Assembly (NCBI RefSeq): GCF_900129285.1
Contig: NZ_FQUW01000005.1
Location: 62,001 to 126,000 of the forward strand
Reading direction: 5' to 3'
From: Desulfofundulus australicus DSM 11792
Lineage (GTDB): Bacteria > Bacillota > Desulfotomaculia > Desulfotomaculales > Desulfovirgulaceae
DNA length: 64,000 nucleotides
Shown here: positions 1-8,761 of the stretch, one piece after another
Numbering within the stretch: the first letter of the stretch is position 1
How the letters are laid out: every line of letters starts with the position of its first letter
Made by a program: the position numbers and the translations under genes
The notes under the pieces: model-generated
Seen by the model: the letters and a program-made list of their open reading frames with translations, nothing else
Told to the model about the DNA's origin: nothing
Databases searched by the model: none

Positions 1-325
1 CCAGGACTCTGTTTTCCTCGCGGCGGGTAATGCTTAAAAGGTACTCCAGGGTTTTGGCCTGCTCGGCCGTAGCAGCCTCCCACTGGCTGTAATAGTCGGG
101 AATGCCATAGAGGAGATATCCGCGGGCATAGTTGCTTTTCTGATAGCCCAGCTCGGAAGCCTTAAAAGCCAGCTGAATCCTTTCGTTGACCGTCTTCACC
201 TCATCCAGGTCGGCCAGGCTCCGGTCTACCAGATATATGACCAGACTACAGACCAGTAAAGCAAAAAGAGCAGCCACGGCAAAGCCGCTTAAAAACTGTG
301 CCCGGAGTCCTTTCAGCTTGAACAA
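1..325 (-). CDS. membrane sensor protein, N-terminal part (gene runs off the left edge)
   Basis: Reading leftward from a TTG at 325, the frame stays open to base 1 (108 codons). A GGAGG-type ribosome site lies 9 bases before the TTG. The product begins with a short basic stretch (FKLKGLRAQF), then one membrane segment (about residues 12-31), then a long helical extracellular region with the look of a 4-helix-bundle or CHASE3 sensor as found in chemoreceptors and histidine kinases. The output domain lies outside the window, so receptor versus kinase cannot be decided. The start overlaps the stop of the upstream HD-GYP reading frame (313) by 13 bases, so the two genes were translationally coupled. 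With that gene broken, translation may now depend on re-initiation. Confidence 0.6.
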   Translation of the reverse strand, partial: MFKLKGLRAQFLSGFAVAALFALLVCSLVIYLVDRSLADLDEVKTVNERIQLAFKASELGYQKSNYARGYLLYGIPDYYSQWEAATAEQAKTLEYLLSITRREENRVL

Positions 326-2396
326 ATGTCATCCCTCCGTTCCTGCTTATTTTCCGGCGATGAAGCCCCGGACCGGCTCTCCTCCAGTGCTCCTTCTTCT
401 ACTGCGCGGACAAATCTTTGAACCACTTCCGGGTCGAACTGGGATCCTTCATTGCAGCGCAGTTCCCGAAGAGCAGCGGGGATGGAAAGTGCCCGGCGGT
501 AGGGCCGGTCCACCGTCATGGCGTCAAAGGCGTCGGCCACGCTAACAATGCGGGCAAAAAGAGGTATTTTCTCACCTTTTAAGCCTGCGGGGTAACCTCC
601 GCCGTCATAACGTTCGTGATGATGCAGCACGATCTCGATCACCGGCCGGGGAAGAGAAAAAGGTGACAGCACTCCCTCCCCGTACTGCGGGTGCTTTTTC
701 ACCTCCTCCCACTCCTCCGGATCCAGGGGCCCTTATTTGGTGAGTATTTGCGGGGGAACGCATACCTTGCCGATGTCGTGAAGCACGGCTCCCATGCACA
801 ACATCCGCATTTCATCGGGAGAAAGACCCACTTCCCGGGCAATTAACCGCGTATATCTGTTAACCCTCTCGGAGTGGTTGTAAGTATACTGATCCCGCAT
901 GTGCAAAAACAGAAGGTTTGTGCGCACAGCGACCAGAAGGGCCTCCCTCTGTTCCGCCCGCACGGTTTCTTTCAATTCGGAGAGCGCACTGTGGTAGAGC
1001 TCCACCCGGTTGCGTGTACCCAGCTTTGCCACATAGAGGGCCTCGTCCGCGCCCTTAACCAGCAGGCTTGCCGAGCTCACCCCTGCACAGGTGGTGTCGG
1101 CTACCCCGATGGATACGGTCAGGCAGTGCCCGGGCAGTACCTCCCTCCCCGGGAAGGGGTGGGCTTCAATTTGCTTCCGCAGCCTTTCGGCAATTTGAAA
1201 GGCACTTACCCCGTCGGTATTGGGGAGTACCACGGCAAACTCGTCACCGCCGTACCTGGCCACCAGGTCCTCTGAGCGCACGTTCTTCTCCAGCAGCCGG
1301 GCAAATTCACGCAGGAGCCCGTCACCGGCAAGGTGGCCCAGGGTGTCGTTGTATATCTTGAAGTAATCCAGGTCGAGCATGATGAGGGCAAGGGGCTGTT
1401 GTTCACGCAGCGCTTTTGCCACCAGAACTTCCAGATGTTCCATCAGCGCCCTGTGGTTTAAAAGCCCGGGAGCCCATCACGCCTGGCCAGCTCCTTCAAG
1501 GCGGCTTTTTCCTCCTCCGCCCTCTGCTGTGCGAGCCACTGGGCCGTGATGTCCCTCAACACGGCCACGCCGCCCCGCACCCGGTCATCCCGCTCTTTCA
1601 AGAGAATCACGTCCACGGAGAAACATTTCGTACACCCGTCGGGGGTCTGCCACAAGACTTCCCGCCCGGTCACTTCTTCACCTCTTTCGATGCGGCGGGC
1701 CAGGAGCGCTCCCGTCGGTCCTGCAGCTTCCAGGGGACGCCCCGCCAGCTCTCCGGGGGTCTTACCCGCCAGACCGGCAAAAACCGGGTTGGCCAGAGCT
1801 ATCCTGCCGCGGCGGTCACCAACCAGCACGCCGTTGCGGGTACATCTGACCACCAGGCGGTTCACCTCGCTCTGGCGTAAAAGCCAGACCCAGAACAAAA
1901 CCATTATAATTACACTCACTAAAAACGCACTTCCACTGGTAGCTGCCACAACCCTGAAGAGGCGCTGGAAATCCCTATTGGACAGCAAAATTTCTTCCTT
2001 CAACCTGCTGCGCTGATAATTGTCATTTTCCAGGGCTAAATCCTCGAGCTCGGCACGGAACGCGGCACGCTCTTCTGGAGGCCGGGAAAGAAAAAGATCA
2101 ACGGCTGCAGCAAGATCCCGGGAGAGTTGCTGGCCCTGGCGTGTGCGGGTCAGCCCGGCCAGGCGCCGGGCATAAGACCGCATCAGCTCCTGATCCGACT
2201 GTGACAGTGTTCTGCGGGAAGTGAGTTCCACCAGCCGGGACGACAGGATCAGCTTCTCCATCCTCTCGCTAAAAGCCCGCTCCGTCTGCCGGAAAGCCAG
2301 GTGGAGGTAGACCAGCTGAAAAAAGCAAATGGCAAACAACACCATGACGACCCCGGCGAGCACGCTCAGTCTTTGAAGCCTTTCTTTTGAAGTCAT
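313..2396 (-). pseudogene. broken PAS-GGDEF-HD-GYP cyclic-di-GMP signalling protein
   Basis: Three consecutive open segments (2396-1458, 1443-733, 732-313) together make one protein: membrane segment at about residues 12-32, helical sensor region, second membrane segment (about 151-170), PAS domain, GGDEF domain and HD-GYP domain. The first break is a missing base at about 1461-1470: the frame reads DGLPGF then TAA, whereas the next frame continues LLNHRALMEH, restoring the usual DGLTGLLNHR start of GGDEF domains. The second is an in-frame TAA at 733-735 in the HD domain, after HDIGKVCVPPQILTK and before GPLDPEEWEEVKKH, where a sense codon (usually Pro) is expected. Catalytic motifs RYGGDEF, HDIGK and HHERYDGGGYP are otherwise intact. 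Two independent lesions argue for a true pseudogene of recent origin, though base-calling error cannot be excluded from one sequence. Intact, it would have both made and degraded c-di-GMP. Confidence 0.82.
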
Positions 2397-2690
2397 CGGC
2401 CTTTCCCTCCCCGCAGCCGTTTCCTTATAAAGCAGTGCTTATTACAGAGACCAGAAGATGATCGACTACAGGCTGAACAGTAGGAACGATATAATTTTTA
2501 CTTGTGAATGTTTACACCTTCACATATATGTTTAACGTTACTCATTAGAATATATAAAAAATTATAGCGATTAATTACAACTCATCAGCAGGCAGCATCC
2601 ACCTCCAGGCTCTTTTACCTTATTGGACATCGACAACACTTTTCCTGCCGTGGATAAAAATATAAAATAAAAAATAATAACTTGCTGCGG
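2397..2690. other. AT-rich non-coding region upstream of the broken signalling gene
   Basis: This stretch is clearly richer in A and T than its surroundings and has no convincing reading frame. It must hold the promoter of the minus-strand signalling gene. An inverted pair TGTGAA (2503-2508) and TTCACA (2519-2524) is visible but the spacing does not match a Crp-type site. No terminator was seen. Confidence 0.4.
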
Positions 2691-2918
2691 TCAGCACAAT
2701 ATTTTTCCCTTCCACTCCGGGAACTCAAGCTCATGGGCCACCACTTCGGCCCGTAATTTCTCTTTAAGATAAGCCAGCCCTCCCGTATGGTCGATGTGAC
2801 CGTGCGTCGCTATAAGATATTTCACTGTAAAGGGGTCGAAGGCAAGCTTCTTCAAATTGCCGATCAGGTCGGGGGCACTGGGCCCCAGCCCGGCATCAAT
2901 TATGGCCAGCTTACAAAA
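2691..2918 (-). pseudogene. metallo-beta-lactamase-fold hydrolase, C-terminal remnant
   Basis: The minus strand between an in-frame stop at 2919-2921 and a TGA at 2691-2693 encodes about 75 residues containing IDAGLGPSAPDLI and then THGHIDHTGGLAYLKE. The latter is the HxHxDH zinc-binding motif of the metallo-beta-lactamase superfamily in its glyoxalase II-like setting. The first strands of the fold and any start codon are missing, and the frame stops soon after the motif, so this is a fragment cut at both ends. It sits immediately downstream of comEC, which also ends in such a domain, but the fragment sequence is not a copy of the comEC domain. It is probably a relic of an independent hydrolase gene. 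Confidence 0.7.
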
Positions 2919-2925
2919 TTATTAA

Positions 2926-5367
2926 TTATGCCGCCTGGCGCTGGCGGCCCGTCCGGACAAAGATACGTTTGCCGTCCGTGCGGAGAATAACCGCCCCATC
3001 CAGGTCGGTGCGGTAAACCTTAACCGGCAGCCGGGCCAGGTGTTCGAGGGTTTCCGGGGCGGGATGCCCGAAATTGTTGTGCCGCCCCACGGATATCACC
3101 GCCACCTCCGGGCGCGCCCTCTCCAGGAAAGTGGAAAGCTGGTAGCTGCTGCCGTGATGGGGTATTTTGAGCACGCTGCACCCCGGATCAACCCCTCTGT
3201 TTACCAACGCTTGCTGGGCTTCCACCTCCATATCCCCGGTAAGCAGCAGCACTTTTTCTCCGTACTGGACCCGCAGTACCACCGAAGCATTGTTGAGATC
3301 GGATCGGGTGCCGGTGAGCAGCGGGCGGGGAGGCCCCAGCACCCGTACCTCCAGGGCCGGGTCCAGGTGCAGGCGGTCTCCGGCCGCCACCGCTTTTACC
3401 GGCACGCCCCGGGCGGCCAGCCCGGCAATAGTTGCCTTGTAGGCTAAAGGAACTCCGTCATTATTCTGCTGGCGGGAAGATGCAGGATGATTCCCCGTCC
3501 CGCCCACCGGTGACACCAGGACCAGATCCACCGGAAAGGCTTCAACCACCGCCTTCATTCCCCCGGCATGATCTTCGTGGGGATGGGTGAGCACCAGCAC
3601 GTCCAGGTGCCTGACGCCCAGCCGGCGCAGGTAGGGTACCACCACCTTTTCCCCCGCCCCTTCCCCCGTTTCCAGTTCCCCCGGCCAGCCCCCGGTATCC
3701 ACCAGCATGTTCTTGCCGCCGGGAGTCTGGACGAGAATACTGTCCCCCTGGCCCACATCGATGAAATGGACCACCAGTTGTTTTTCCCCGGGACTATTAA
3801 AGAGAAAAATAGATATCAAAAGTCCTCCGCCCATGAAAACCACCGGCAATAAGCGGTGATGGCGGCTGAAAAATTGGCGCAAAGCGGCCCGGCCCTCGTT
3901 TGAGACAAGCAAAACTCCCAAAAACAAAAGGGGATACCAGGCCACCACCAGGAAAAAAGGCGGCGTGGGAACGTAGATTACCGAACCGGGCAGGGCCCGG
4001 CAGAGGGATACCAGCTTTATAAACAGGTCCAGGAGCAAAGAGGTGCTGATGTTAATGAAGCCGGCCAGGGCGGGAACAACCAGGCCAAGAAGGGAAGAGG
4101 CCGTGCCCAGGGCGAGAATCAATCCGGTAAGGGGCACTGCTGCCAGGTTGGCCAGTAAGGATACCGGGGAAACCAGGTTATAGTACCGGGCAATCAGGGG
4201 CAGGGTGGCCAGCTGGGCGGCCAGGGAAACCCAGAGGGCCGCCCTTAACCACGTATGCCGGATGACATTTTTTAATAGCCCGTCCAGCACCGGTCCCAGG
4301 TAGAGGATGCCCCAGGTGGCAGCGAAGGAAAGCTGGAACCCTATGTCATAGAGGGAGAGGGGCCTGACGATCAGGCTGACCAGTGCTGCCGCAGCCAGGG
4401 TGGTGGGCCAGTCCCGGGAACGGCCCAGGTGGTGGGCCCATAGAAACATAAGGGCCATGATAGTAGAGCGGGTTACCGCCGGGCCCAGGCCGCATAAGAT
4501 GGCGTACAGGAGCAGGGCAACACTAACAAGGGGGGCGGTGAGGTTAAAGGGCACGCGCACCAGCCTGACCAGGGACAGTGCCCCGGCCAGAACAAGACCC
4601 ACATGCAGCCCGCTGACGCTCAGGATGTGCACCACACCGGACTCGCTGAAAAGCTGCCACGTCTTGCGATCTATCTGCCCCTGGCTGCCAAAAACGATGC
4701 CGTTTATAAGGGCGGCCTTTTCCGAAGGCAGGGTTGCCTGGCTCACCGCCAGGAGTTTTTCCTTCAACCGCAGGATTCCCCGCACAACCGGGTTCCCGCG
4801 GGTACCGTTTTTCTGTATGGAAGCCGGGTCGCGTACAATGAGAATTGCCCCGACACCCCGGCGGGCCAGGTAGGCACGGTAATCAAATTCTCCCGGGTTA
4901 CCTGCATCCGGCGGGCGAACCAGCAGGCCATGCAGGCGCAGGTAATCCCCGTAGGAATAAACGGGACCGGGAGCGTCAGCCCGCACCAGAACCGGCGTCT
5001 GCAGTTCCAGGGTTTCCCGCCCCATAGATATTCTGCGGGCTTCCAGCCAGTAGTAAACCCGGTCCGGGCGGATATCAGCCTCCCGGCTGACCACGCCCTC
5101 CAGAGTTACCCAGTGCCCGGTATATTCATCAAGGACAGGGCTGACCCTGCCTTTTTCCACCGTGGCCAGAGTGAAACCAAGGGCCAGAAACAGGGCCAGC
5201 ATGATCCACCGGTTAAAAGACCAGTGAAAAAAATACCCCACCACGGCCGCCAGCAAAAGGATAAGACAAAGCGAAAAGGCCGCACCCGGGTGGCACTCCC
5301 GGGCTTCCGCCAGAGAAATACCGGCTGCAAAAGCGAGGGTTAAAAAAACCAGGGGCCTGGAAACCAA
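2926..5367 (-). CDS. comEC: DNA uptake channel protein ComEC/Rec2
   Basis: 813 residues, the normal length for full ComEC. The N-terminus has two membrane segments and a DUF4131-type soluble domain (about 60-190). The middle is the polytopic competence domain with signature stretches VHILSVSGLHVGLVLAG and GPAVTRSTIMALMFLWAHH. The C-terminal third (from about 550) is a metallo-beta-lactamase-fold domain with FIDVGQGDSILVQTPGG and LTHPHEDHAGG. In the family this protein forms the inner-membrane channel through which single-stranded DNA enters, and the C-terminal domain is thought to degrade the other strand. The TTG start at 5367 has an AGAGGTG ribosome site. comEA lies 1.4 kb away on the same strand, separated by the lytic transglycosylase gene and the plus-strand spore protein gene, so both membrane-side DNA uptake components are present. 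Pilus genes are not in the window. Confidence 0.93.
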   Translation of the reverse strand: MVSRPLVFLTLAFAAGISLAEARECHPGAAFSLCLILLLAAVVGYFFHWSFNRWIMLALFLALGFTLATVEKGRVSPVLDEYTGHWVTLEGVVSREADIRPDRVYYWLEARRISMGRETLELQTPVLVRADAPGPVYSYGDYLRLHGLLVRPPDAGNPGEFDYRAYLARRGVGAILIVRDPASIQKNGTRGNPVVRGILRLKEKLLAVSQATLPSEKAALINGIVFGSQGQIDRKTWQLFSESGVVHILSVSGLHVGLVLAGALSLVRLVRVPFNLTAPLVSVALLLYAILCGLGPAVTRSTIMALMFLWAHHLGRSRDWPTTLAAAALVSLIVRPLSLYDIGFQLSFAATWGILYLGPVLDGLLKNVIRHTWLRAALWVSLAAQLATLPLIARYYNLVSPVSLLANLAAVPLTGLILALGTASSLLGLVVPALAGFINISTSLLLDLFIKLVSLCRALPGSVIYVPTPPFFLVVAWYPLLFLGVLLVSNEGRAALRQFFSRHHRLLPVVFMGGGLLISIFLFNSPGEKQLVVHFIDVGQGDSILVQTPGGKNMLVDTGGWPGELETGEGAGEKVVVPYLRRLGVRHLDVLVLTHPHEDHAGGMKAVVEAFPVDLVLVSPVGGTGNHPASSRQQNNDGVPLAYKATIAGLAARGVPVKAVAAGDRLHLDPALEVRVLGPPRPLLTGTRSDLNNASVVLRVQYGEKVLLLTGDMEVEAQQALVNRGVDPGCSVLKIPHHGSSYQLSTFLERARPEVAVISVGRHNNFGHPAPETLEHLARLPVKVYRTDLDGAVILRTDGKRIFVRTGRQRQAA

Positions 5368-5532
5368 TGATCACACCTCTAAAAAACGGGCATTACTCTT
5401 ATAAACTGTTCTCTGCTACCACCTCATTTCCTGTCGTCATATGCATCATCTTTCAGTTGGGAAATCTATTTTTCACAGGGTAAAAACGTTGAAAAATTTT
5501 ATGGCATTACCAGCAGATAAAAATTTTTTCTT

Positions 5533-5561
5533 GTATATAACCGGACCGCTGAAGCATTCTA
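5533..5561 (+). promoter_or_regulatory. candidate sigma-G-type forespore promoter
   Basis: GTATA (5533-5537) and CATTCTA (5555-5561), 17 bases apart, fit the sigma-G pattern GNATR-N17/18-CATNNTA and lie in front of a spore protein gene, which is the expected setting. A transcript starting about 7 bases downstream would begin right at the GAGGTG ribosome site (5567-5572), giving an unusually short leader. That weakens the call. Confidence 0.45.
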
Positions 5562-5580
5562 ATTCTGAGGTGATTATTAT

Positions 5581-5823
5581 ATGGGACACAAGAAGGATAA
5601 CGATAAACTGCGTACAGAAAGGCAACTGGACAGGCTTAAGTGGGAAACGGCCAAGGAACTGGGGCTGGAAGATGATCTGGCCAATGCCGGGGATGAATTA
5701 ACCGTACGGGAAGCGGGCAAAATAGGCGGCAATATGGTTCGCAAGCTGGTAAAAGCAGGGGAGGAAGCGCTGGCTGAAGAAGGTGACCGCAAGGCTCTCT
5801 TAAATTTAAAGGATGACTTTTAG
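5581..5823 (+). CDS. small acid-soluble spore protein, alpha/beta type
   Basis: 80 residues. The core LDRLKWETAKELGL followed by LTVREAGKIGGNMVRKLV matches the two conserved blocks of alpha/beta-type SASP (LKYEIAxELG and LTxRxxGxxGGxMVRRLV), with the Gly-Gly pair in place. Such proteins coat and protect DNA in the dormant spore and are degraded at germination. The Glu-rich basic tail (EEALAEEGDRK) is longer and more charged than in Bacillus homologues. The ATG at 5581 follows GAGGTG by 8 bases. It is a single-gene unit with its own candidate sigma-G promoter and terminator, transcribed away from comEC. This is the clearest sign in the window that the host forms endospores. Confidence 0.88.
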   Translation: MGHKKDNDKLRTERQLDRLKWETAKELGLEDDLANAGDELTVREAGKIGGNMVRKLVKAGEEALAEEGDRKALLNLKDDF

Positions 5824-5830
5824 TTGATAA

Positions 5831-5868
5831 GGGTAGGGCTTCATACCAAAGCCCTACCCTGCTTTTTT
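5831..5868 (+). terminator. rho-independent terminator of the spore protein gene
   Basis: An inverted repeat GGGTAGGGCTT / AAGCCCTACCC (about 5831-5859, one bulged A) is followed by GCTTTTTT. It begins 7 bases after the stop codon at 5823. Confidence 0.85.
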
Positions 5869-5987
5869 ACCCTTCAATCCGGGGTAACCGTTAGGTGTCA
5901 AAAAGGCAGCAAAGAATAACAAACCGGCCAGAACAAGTACAGCCCCCGTGTAAAACATCATCGAGTATATTGATAATATTGATAAGC

Positions 5988-6701
5988 TCAAACCAGGAAC
6001 TCGTATCTTGCAGCAGCAACCCGCTGGAGGTACTGTTGCGTTTCGCGGTATGGAGGTATGCCGCCATAACGCTGCACCGCTCCCGGACCGGCATTATAAG
6101 CGGCCAGGGCCAGCTCAACATTCCCGTTAAACTTCTCCAGCAAGGATTTCAAATAGCGCGCCCCACCCTCTAAATTCTCCCCGGGGTCCAGGGGATTGCG
6201 CACCCCCATGGCTGCTGCCGTGGCCGGCATAAGCTGCATCAACCCTACCGCACCGGCCGGGGAAACGGCATGGGGATTGAAGCCCGATTCCACCCTGGCC
6301 ACCGCCTTGAGCAGGGCCGGTTCAAGGCCATATTTTGCCGCCACCCGGTCGAACAGGGCATCATACCTACCGGCCCCGGACGGTCGCTCGTTGCTGCTGG
6401 CAGCAGCCGGTTTTTGCTCCCTGTTTCCCTCCCCGGACAGCAATAAGCTCAAAGCTGTCCATAGAGGTAAGATTCCCCCGTTCCCTGCCCCAAGCAGTAA
6501 AAAGAAAAGCGTTATTGATAGGGGGGAAATATCACCAGCAACCTGTTTTCCCTCACCGGTCTTTTCATTTTTCAAAGACGATTCCAGAGCAGAGGCCAGC
6601 ATGAAGGCAAAGGCTTGATCCGGGGCAGCGGAAATCCCGCCGGGCATATTGTTCTGCAGGCTAGCATGATCAGGAATAAGACTTGCCACGGGAACGAACA
6701 C
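5988..6701 (-). CDS. lytic transglycosylase, SLT (Slt70-like) domain
   Basis: 237 residues from a GTG at 6701 with an AGGAGG site. The C-terminal half (about 115-237) is a complete SLT domain: [19 protein letters not shown] carries the catalytic Glu, followed by [31 protein letters not shown] and [12 protein letters not shown], the characteristic blocks of the family. It would cleave peptidoglycan glycan strands with 1,6-anhydro-muramic acid formation. The N-terminal half is low-complexity with one hydrophobic stretch (about 62-88) that may hold it at the membrane; there is no ordinary signal peptide, so its export route is unclear. It lies between comEA and comEC, and a role in opening the wall for DNA uptake is possible but only inferred. 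Confidence 0.85.
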   Translation of the reverse strand: MFVPVASLIPDHASLQNNMPGGISAAPDQAFAFMLASALESSLKNEKTGEGKQVAGDISPLSITLFFLLLGAGNGGILPLWTALSLLLSGEGNREQKPAAASSNERPSGAGRYDALFDRVAAKYGLEPALLKAVARVESGFNPHAVSPAGAVGLMQLMPATAAAMGVRNPLDPGENLEGGARYLKSLLEKFNGNVELALAAYNAGPGAVQRYGGIPPYRETQQYLQRVAAARYEFLV

Positions 6702-6785
6702 AAAAATTCCCTCCTGAAAAACCAGATCAACGAAAACAGTTAATATGGTTAATTGGGATACCGTCGAAAAACCGGAAGCTAATAT

Positions 6786-7448
6786 CTAATAAACCGTTAT
6801 GTAATCCTTCAGCTGTTCATACCTTTTTTCTCCAATGCCCGATACATTTTTAATGTCTTCGGGCACTTTAAAGGGGCCGCTGGTTTCCCGGTACTGGATG
6901 ATGCGCTGGGCCAGGGAGGGCCCGATCCCGGGCAGGGTTTCCAGCTCCTCCTGGCTGGCCGTATTGATATTTACCAGTGAGCCGCCGCTCCCGGAAACCC
7001 GCGGGTCAACTACCGGCCGGGCAAAGGGGTTTCCGGACGGAGTAGCACTTACAGGAGCGGGGCGGGACAGGCCCTGCCCGGGCATAACAACGGCATCGTT
7101 ACCCGCTTGTTTTAACGGCACAACAATTTTTTGACCATCCGTTAAAGGAGCAGCCAGGTTTAAAATATCCAGGTCCGCCTCGGGAAGAGCAACGGCCATT
7201 TTAATGGCGTCCTGCACCCTGGCGCCGGGTGACAGGCGGTATACTCCCGGCTTTTCCACGGCACCGGCAACATGGACAAGCATCTCCCCTTCCCCCGCTG
7301 GATTTTCCCGGGACTCCGGCTGTTCCAGCACCGGTTTCTCAAGACTCGAACCCTGCTGCCACAAGGCGTAGCGGTATCCCCCACCAAAAATCAGTACGGC
7401 GGCAATGATCAGGATTATCAACTGATGTCGCCTGGAAATTTCAAACAC
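6786..7448 (-). CDS. comEA: competence protein ComEA, SLBB plus helix-hairpin-helix DNA receptor
   Basis: 220 residues. One N-terminal membrane anchor (about 9-28) is followed by a Pro/Glu-rich linker, an SLBB domain (VHVAGAVEKPGVYRLSPG, about 55-115), a second linker and two helix-hairpin-helix motifs at the C-terminus (LVNINTASQEELETLPGIGP and FKVPEDIKNVSGIGEKRYEQ). In the family this is the surface receptor that binds double-stranded DNA and hands it to ComEC. The length and domain order are standard for Bacillota. The GTG start at 7448 has a weak AAGGGCG ribosome site. It is divergent from the ABC transporter operon. Confidence 0.92.
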   Translation of the reverse strand: MFEISRRHQLIILIIAAVLIFGGGYRYALWQQGSSLEKPVLEQPESRENPAGEGEMLVHVAGAVEKPGVYRLSPGARVQDAIKMAVALPEADLDILNLAAPLTDGQKIVVPLKQAGNDAVVMPGQGLSRPAPVSATPSGNPFARPVVDPRVSGSGGSLVNINTASQEELETLPGIGPSLAQRIIQYRETSGPFKVPEDIKNVSGIGEKRYEQLKDYITVY

Positions 7449-7540
7449 CGCCCTTGCCCCCGCTTTTTCATTTTTATCCGGTAATTTCTACTTCTCCAGA
7501 CAGATTCCTTTTAAAATGGGTTAATTTTTTGAATGATTAA

Positions 7541-7569
7541 TTGACATGTAATAAATTTTTTAGTAAGAT
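7541..7569 (+). promoter_or_regulatory. sigma-A promoter of the glycine betaine-type transporter operon
   Basis: TTGACA at 7541-7546, 17-base spacer, TAAGAT at 7564-7569. This is a near-consensus pair in an AT-rich region, with a leader of about 130 bases to the first gene at 7708. Confidence 0.75.
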
Positions 7570-7707
7570 TTTAACAGACAACTTGTCCACAGAATGTATT
7601 ATGTCAGTGATGAAAAGTTTCCTGATCCTTAAACCACCTCTCCTTTACCATCCCTGCTGCTATCAATACACCAGTATTTCAATCAAATAAAGATTGGAGG
7701 GTCGCTC

Positions 7708-8760
7708 ATGTGGAAAAAGAAAAACCCCCGCTATTTCCGGCACCGTTTTATTACTTTAACTTCACTCCTCTTAATTGTTATTCTGCTTGCGGCGGGGTGC
7801 GGCGCTTCCGGCAACCAGAGCACAACTGGGGAAAACAAGCCTGAAATCGTTTTTGGAGACTTCAGCTGGGACAGCGTGCAGATTCATAACCGCATCGCCG
7901 CTTTTATCATTGAGCACGGTTACGGTTACCCGGTCAACTATATGTTCGGGGAAACCATACCCATTCTTCAGGGGCTGGAAAAAGGAAGTGTAGATGTAAC
8001 CATGGAGATATGGGTCGACAATGTTCGCGAAGCGTATCAGAAAGCGCTGGATTCCGGCGCCGTTAAAGAACTGGGGACAAATTTCCCCGATGCCCCCCAG
8101 GGATGGTACGTACCGACATATGTGATTAAAGGAGATCCGGCACGCGGAATTAAGCCGCTGGCTCCGGAGCTCAAGTCGGTAGAAGACCTGCCCAGGTACT
8201 GGGAGTTATTTAAGGACCCGGAACAGCCGGAAAAAGGCCGGTTTTACAACAGCCCACCGGGATGGGTGGTCACGGACATAAACACGCAAAAGCTGAAGAC
8301 CTACGGGCTTGACAGGTATTTCAACAACTTTATTACCGGCTCCGATACGGCACTGGCCACTTCCATTGTCACGGCCTATGAACAGGGAAAACCCTGGCTT
8401 GGTTATTACTGGGAACCCACATGGATCATGGGCAAGCTGGACATGACCATGCTGGAAGAGCCGCCCTACAGTTATGAAAGGTGGAATTCCGATCGCGGTT
8501 GTGCCTTCCCTTCGTGCAGGGTCACGGTGGCCATAAACAGCAGCCTGGAAAAAACCGCACCTGAAGTGGTTGAATTTCTTAAAAACTACCGCACCACTCT
8601 TGAACAAACCAACGAAGCCCTGGCTTACATGCATGATCATGGCGATGATGCGAAGGCAGCCGCTATCTGGTTCCTCAAACAATACCCGGAGCACTGGAAA
8701 CAATGGGTCCCCCAAGACGTTGCCGACCGCGTCTCCAGAGCCTTGAATGAGGTGAAATAG
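7708..8760 (+). CDS. glycine betaine/choline-type ABC transporter substrate-binding lipoprotein
   Basis: 350 residues. The N-terminus has a lipoprotein signal (hydrophobic run ending LLLIVILLAAGCGASG, lipobox AAGC), so the mature protein is tethered outside the membrane. The body resembles the OpuAC/ProX-type quaternary-amine family: DFSWDSVQIHNRIAAFIIEH near the start, WVDNVREAYQKAL, and aromatic-rich segments (GYYWEPTWIMG) that suit a Trp/Tyr cage for a trimethylammonium group. The ATG follows GGAGG. The ATPase gene starts one base after its stop, so the three genes form one unit. The substrate (betaine, carnitine, choline or proline betaine) cannot be told from sequence; in anaerobes it can be an osmoprotectant or a methyl donor. 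Confidence 0.87.
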   Translation: MWKKKNPRYFRHRFITLTSLLLIVILLAAGCGASGNQSTTGENKPEIVFGDFSWDSVQIHNRIAAFIIEHGYGYPVNYMFGETIPILQGLEKGSVDVTMEIWVDNVREAYQKALDSGAVKELGTNFPDAPQGWYVPTYVIKGDPARGIKPLAPELKSVEDLPRYWELFKDPEQPEKGRFYNSPPGWVVTDINTQKLKTYGLDRYFNNFITGSDTALATSIVTAYEQGKPWLGYYWEPTWIMGKLDMTMLEEPPYSYERWNSDRGCAFPSCRVTVAINSSLEKTAPEVVEFLKNYRTTLEQTNEALAYMHDHGDDAKAAAIWFLKQYPEHWKQWVPQDVADRVSRALNEVK

Positions 8761-8761
8761 C

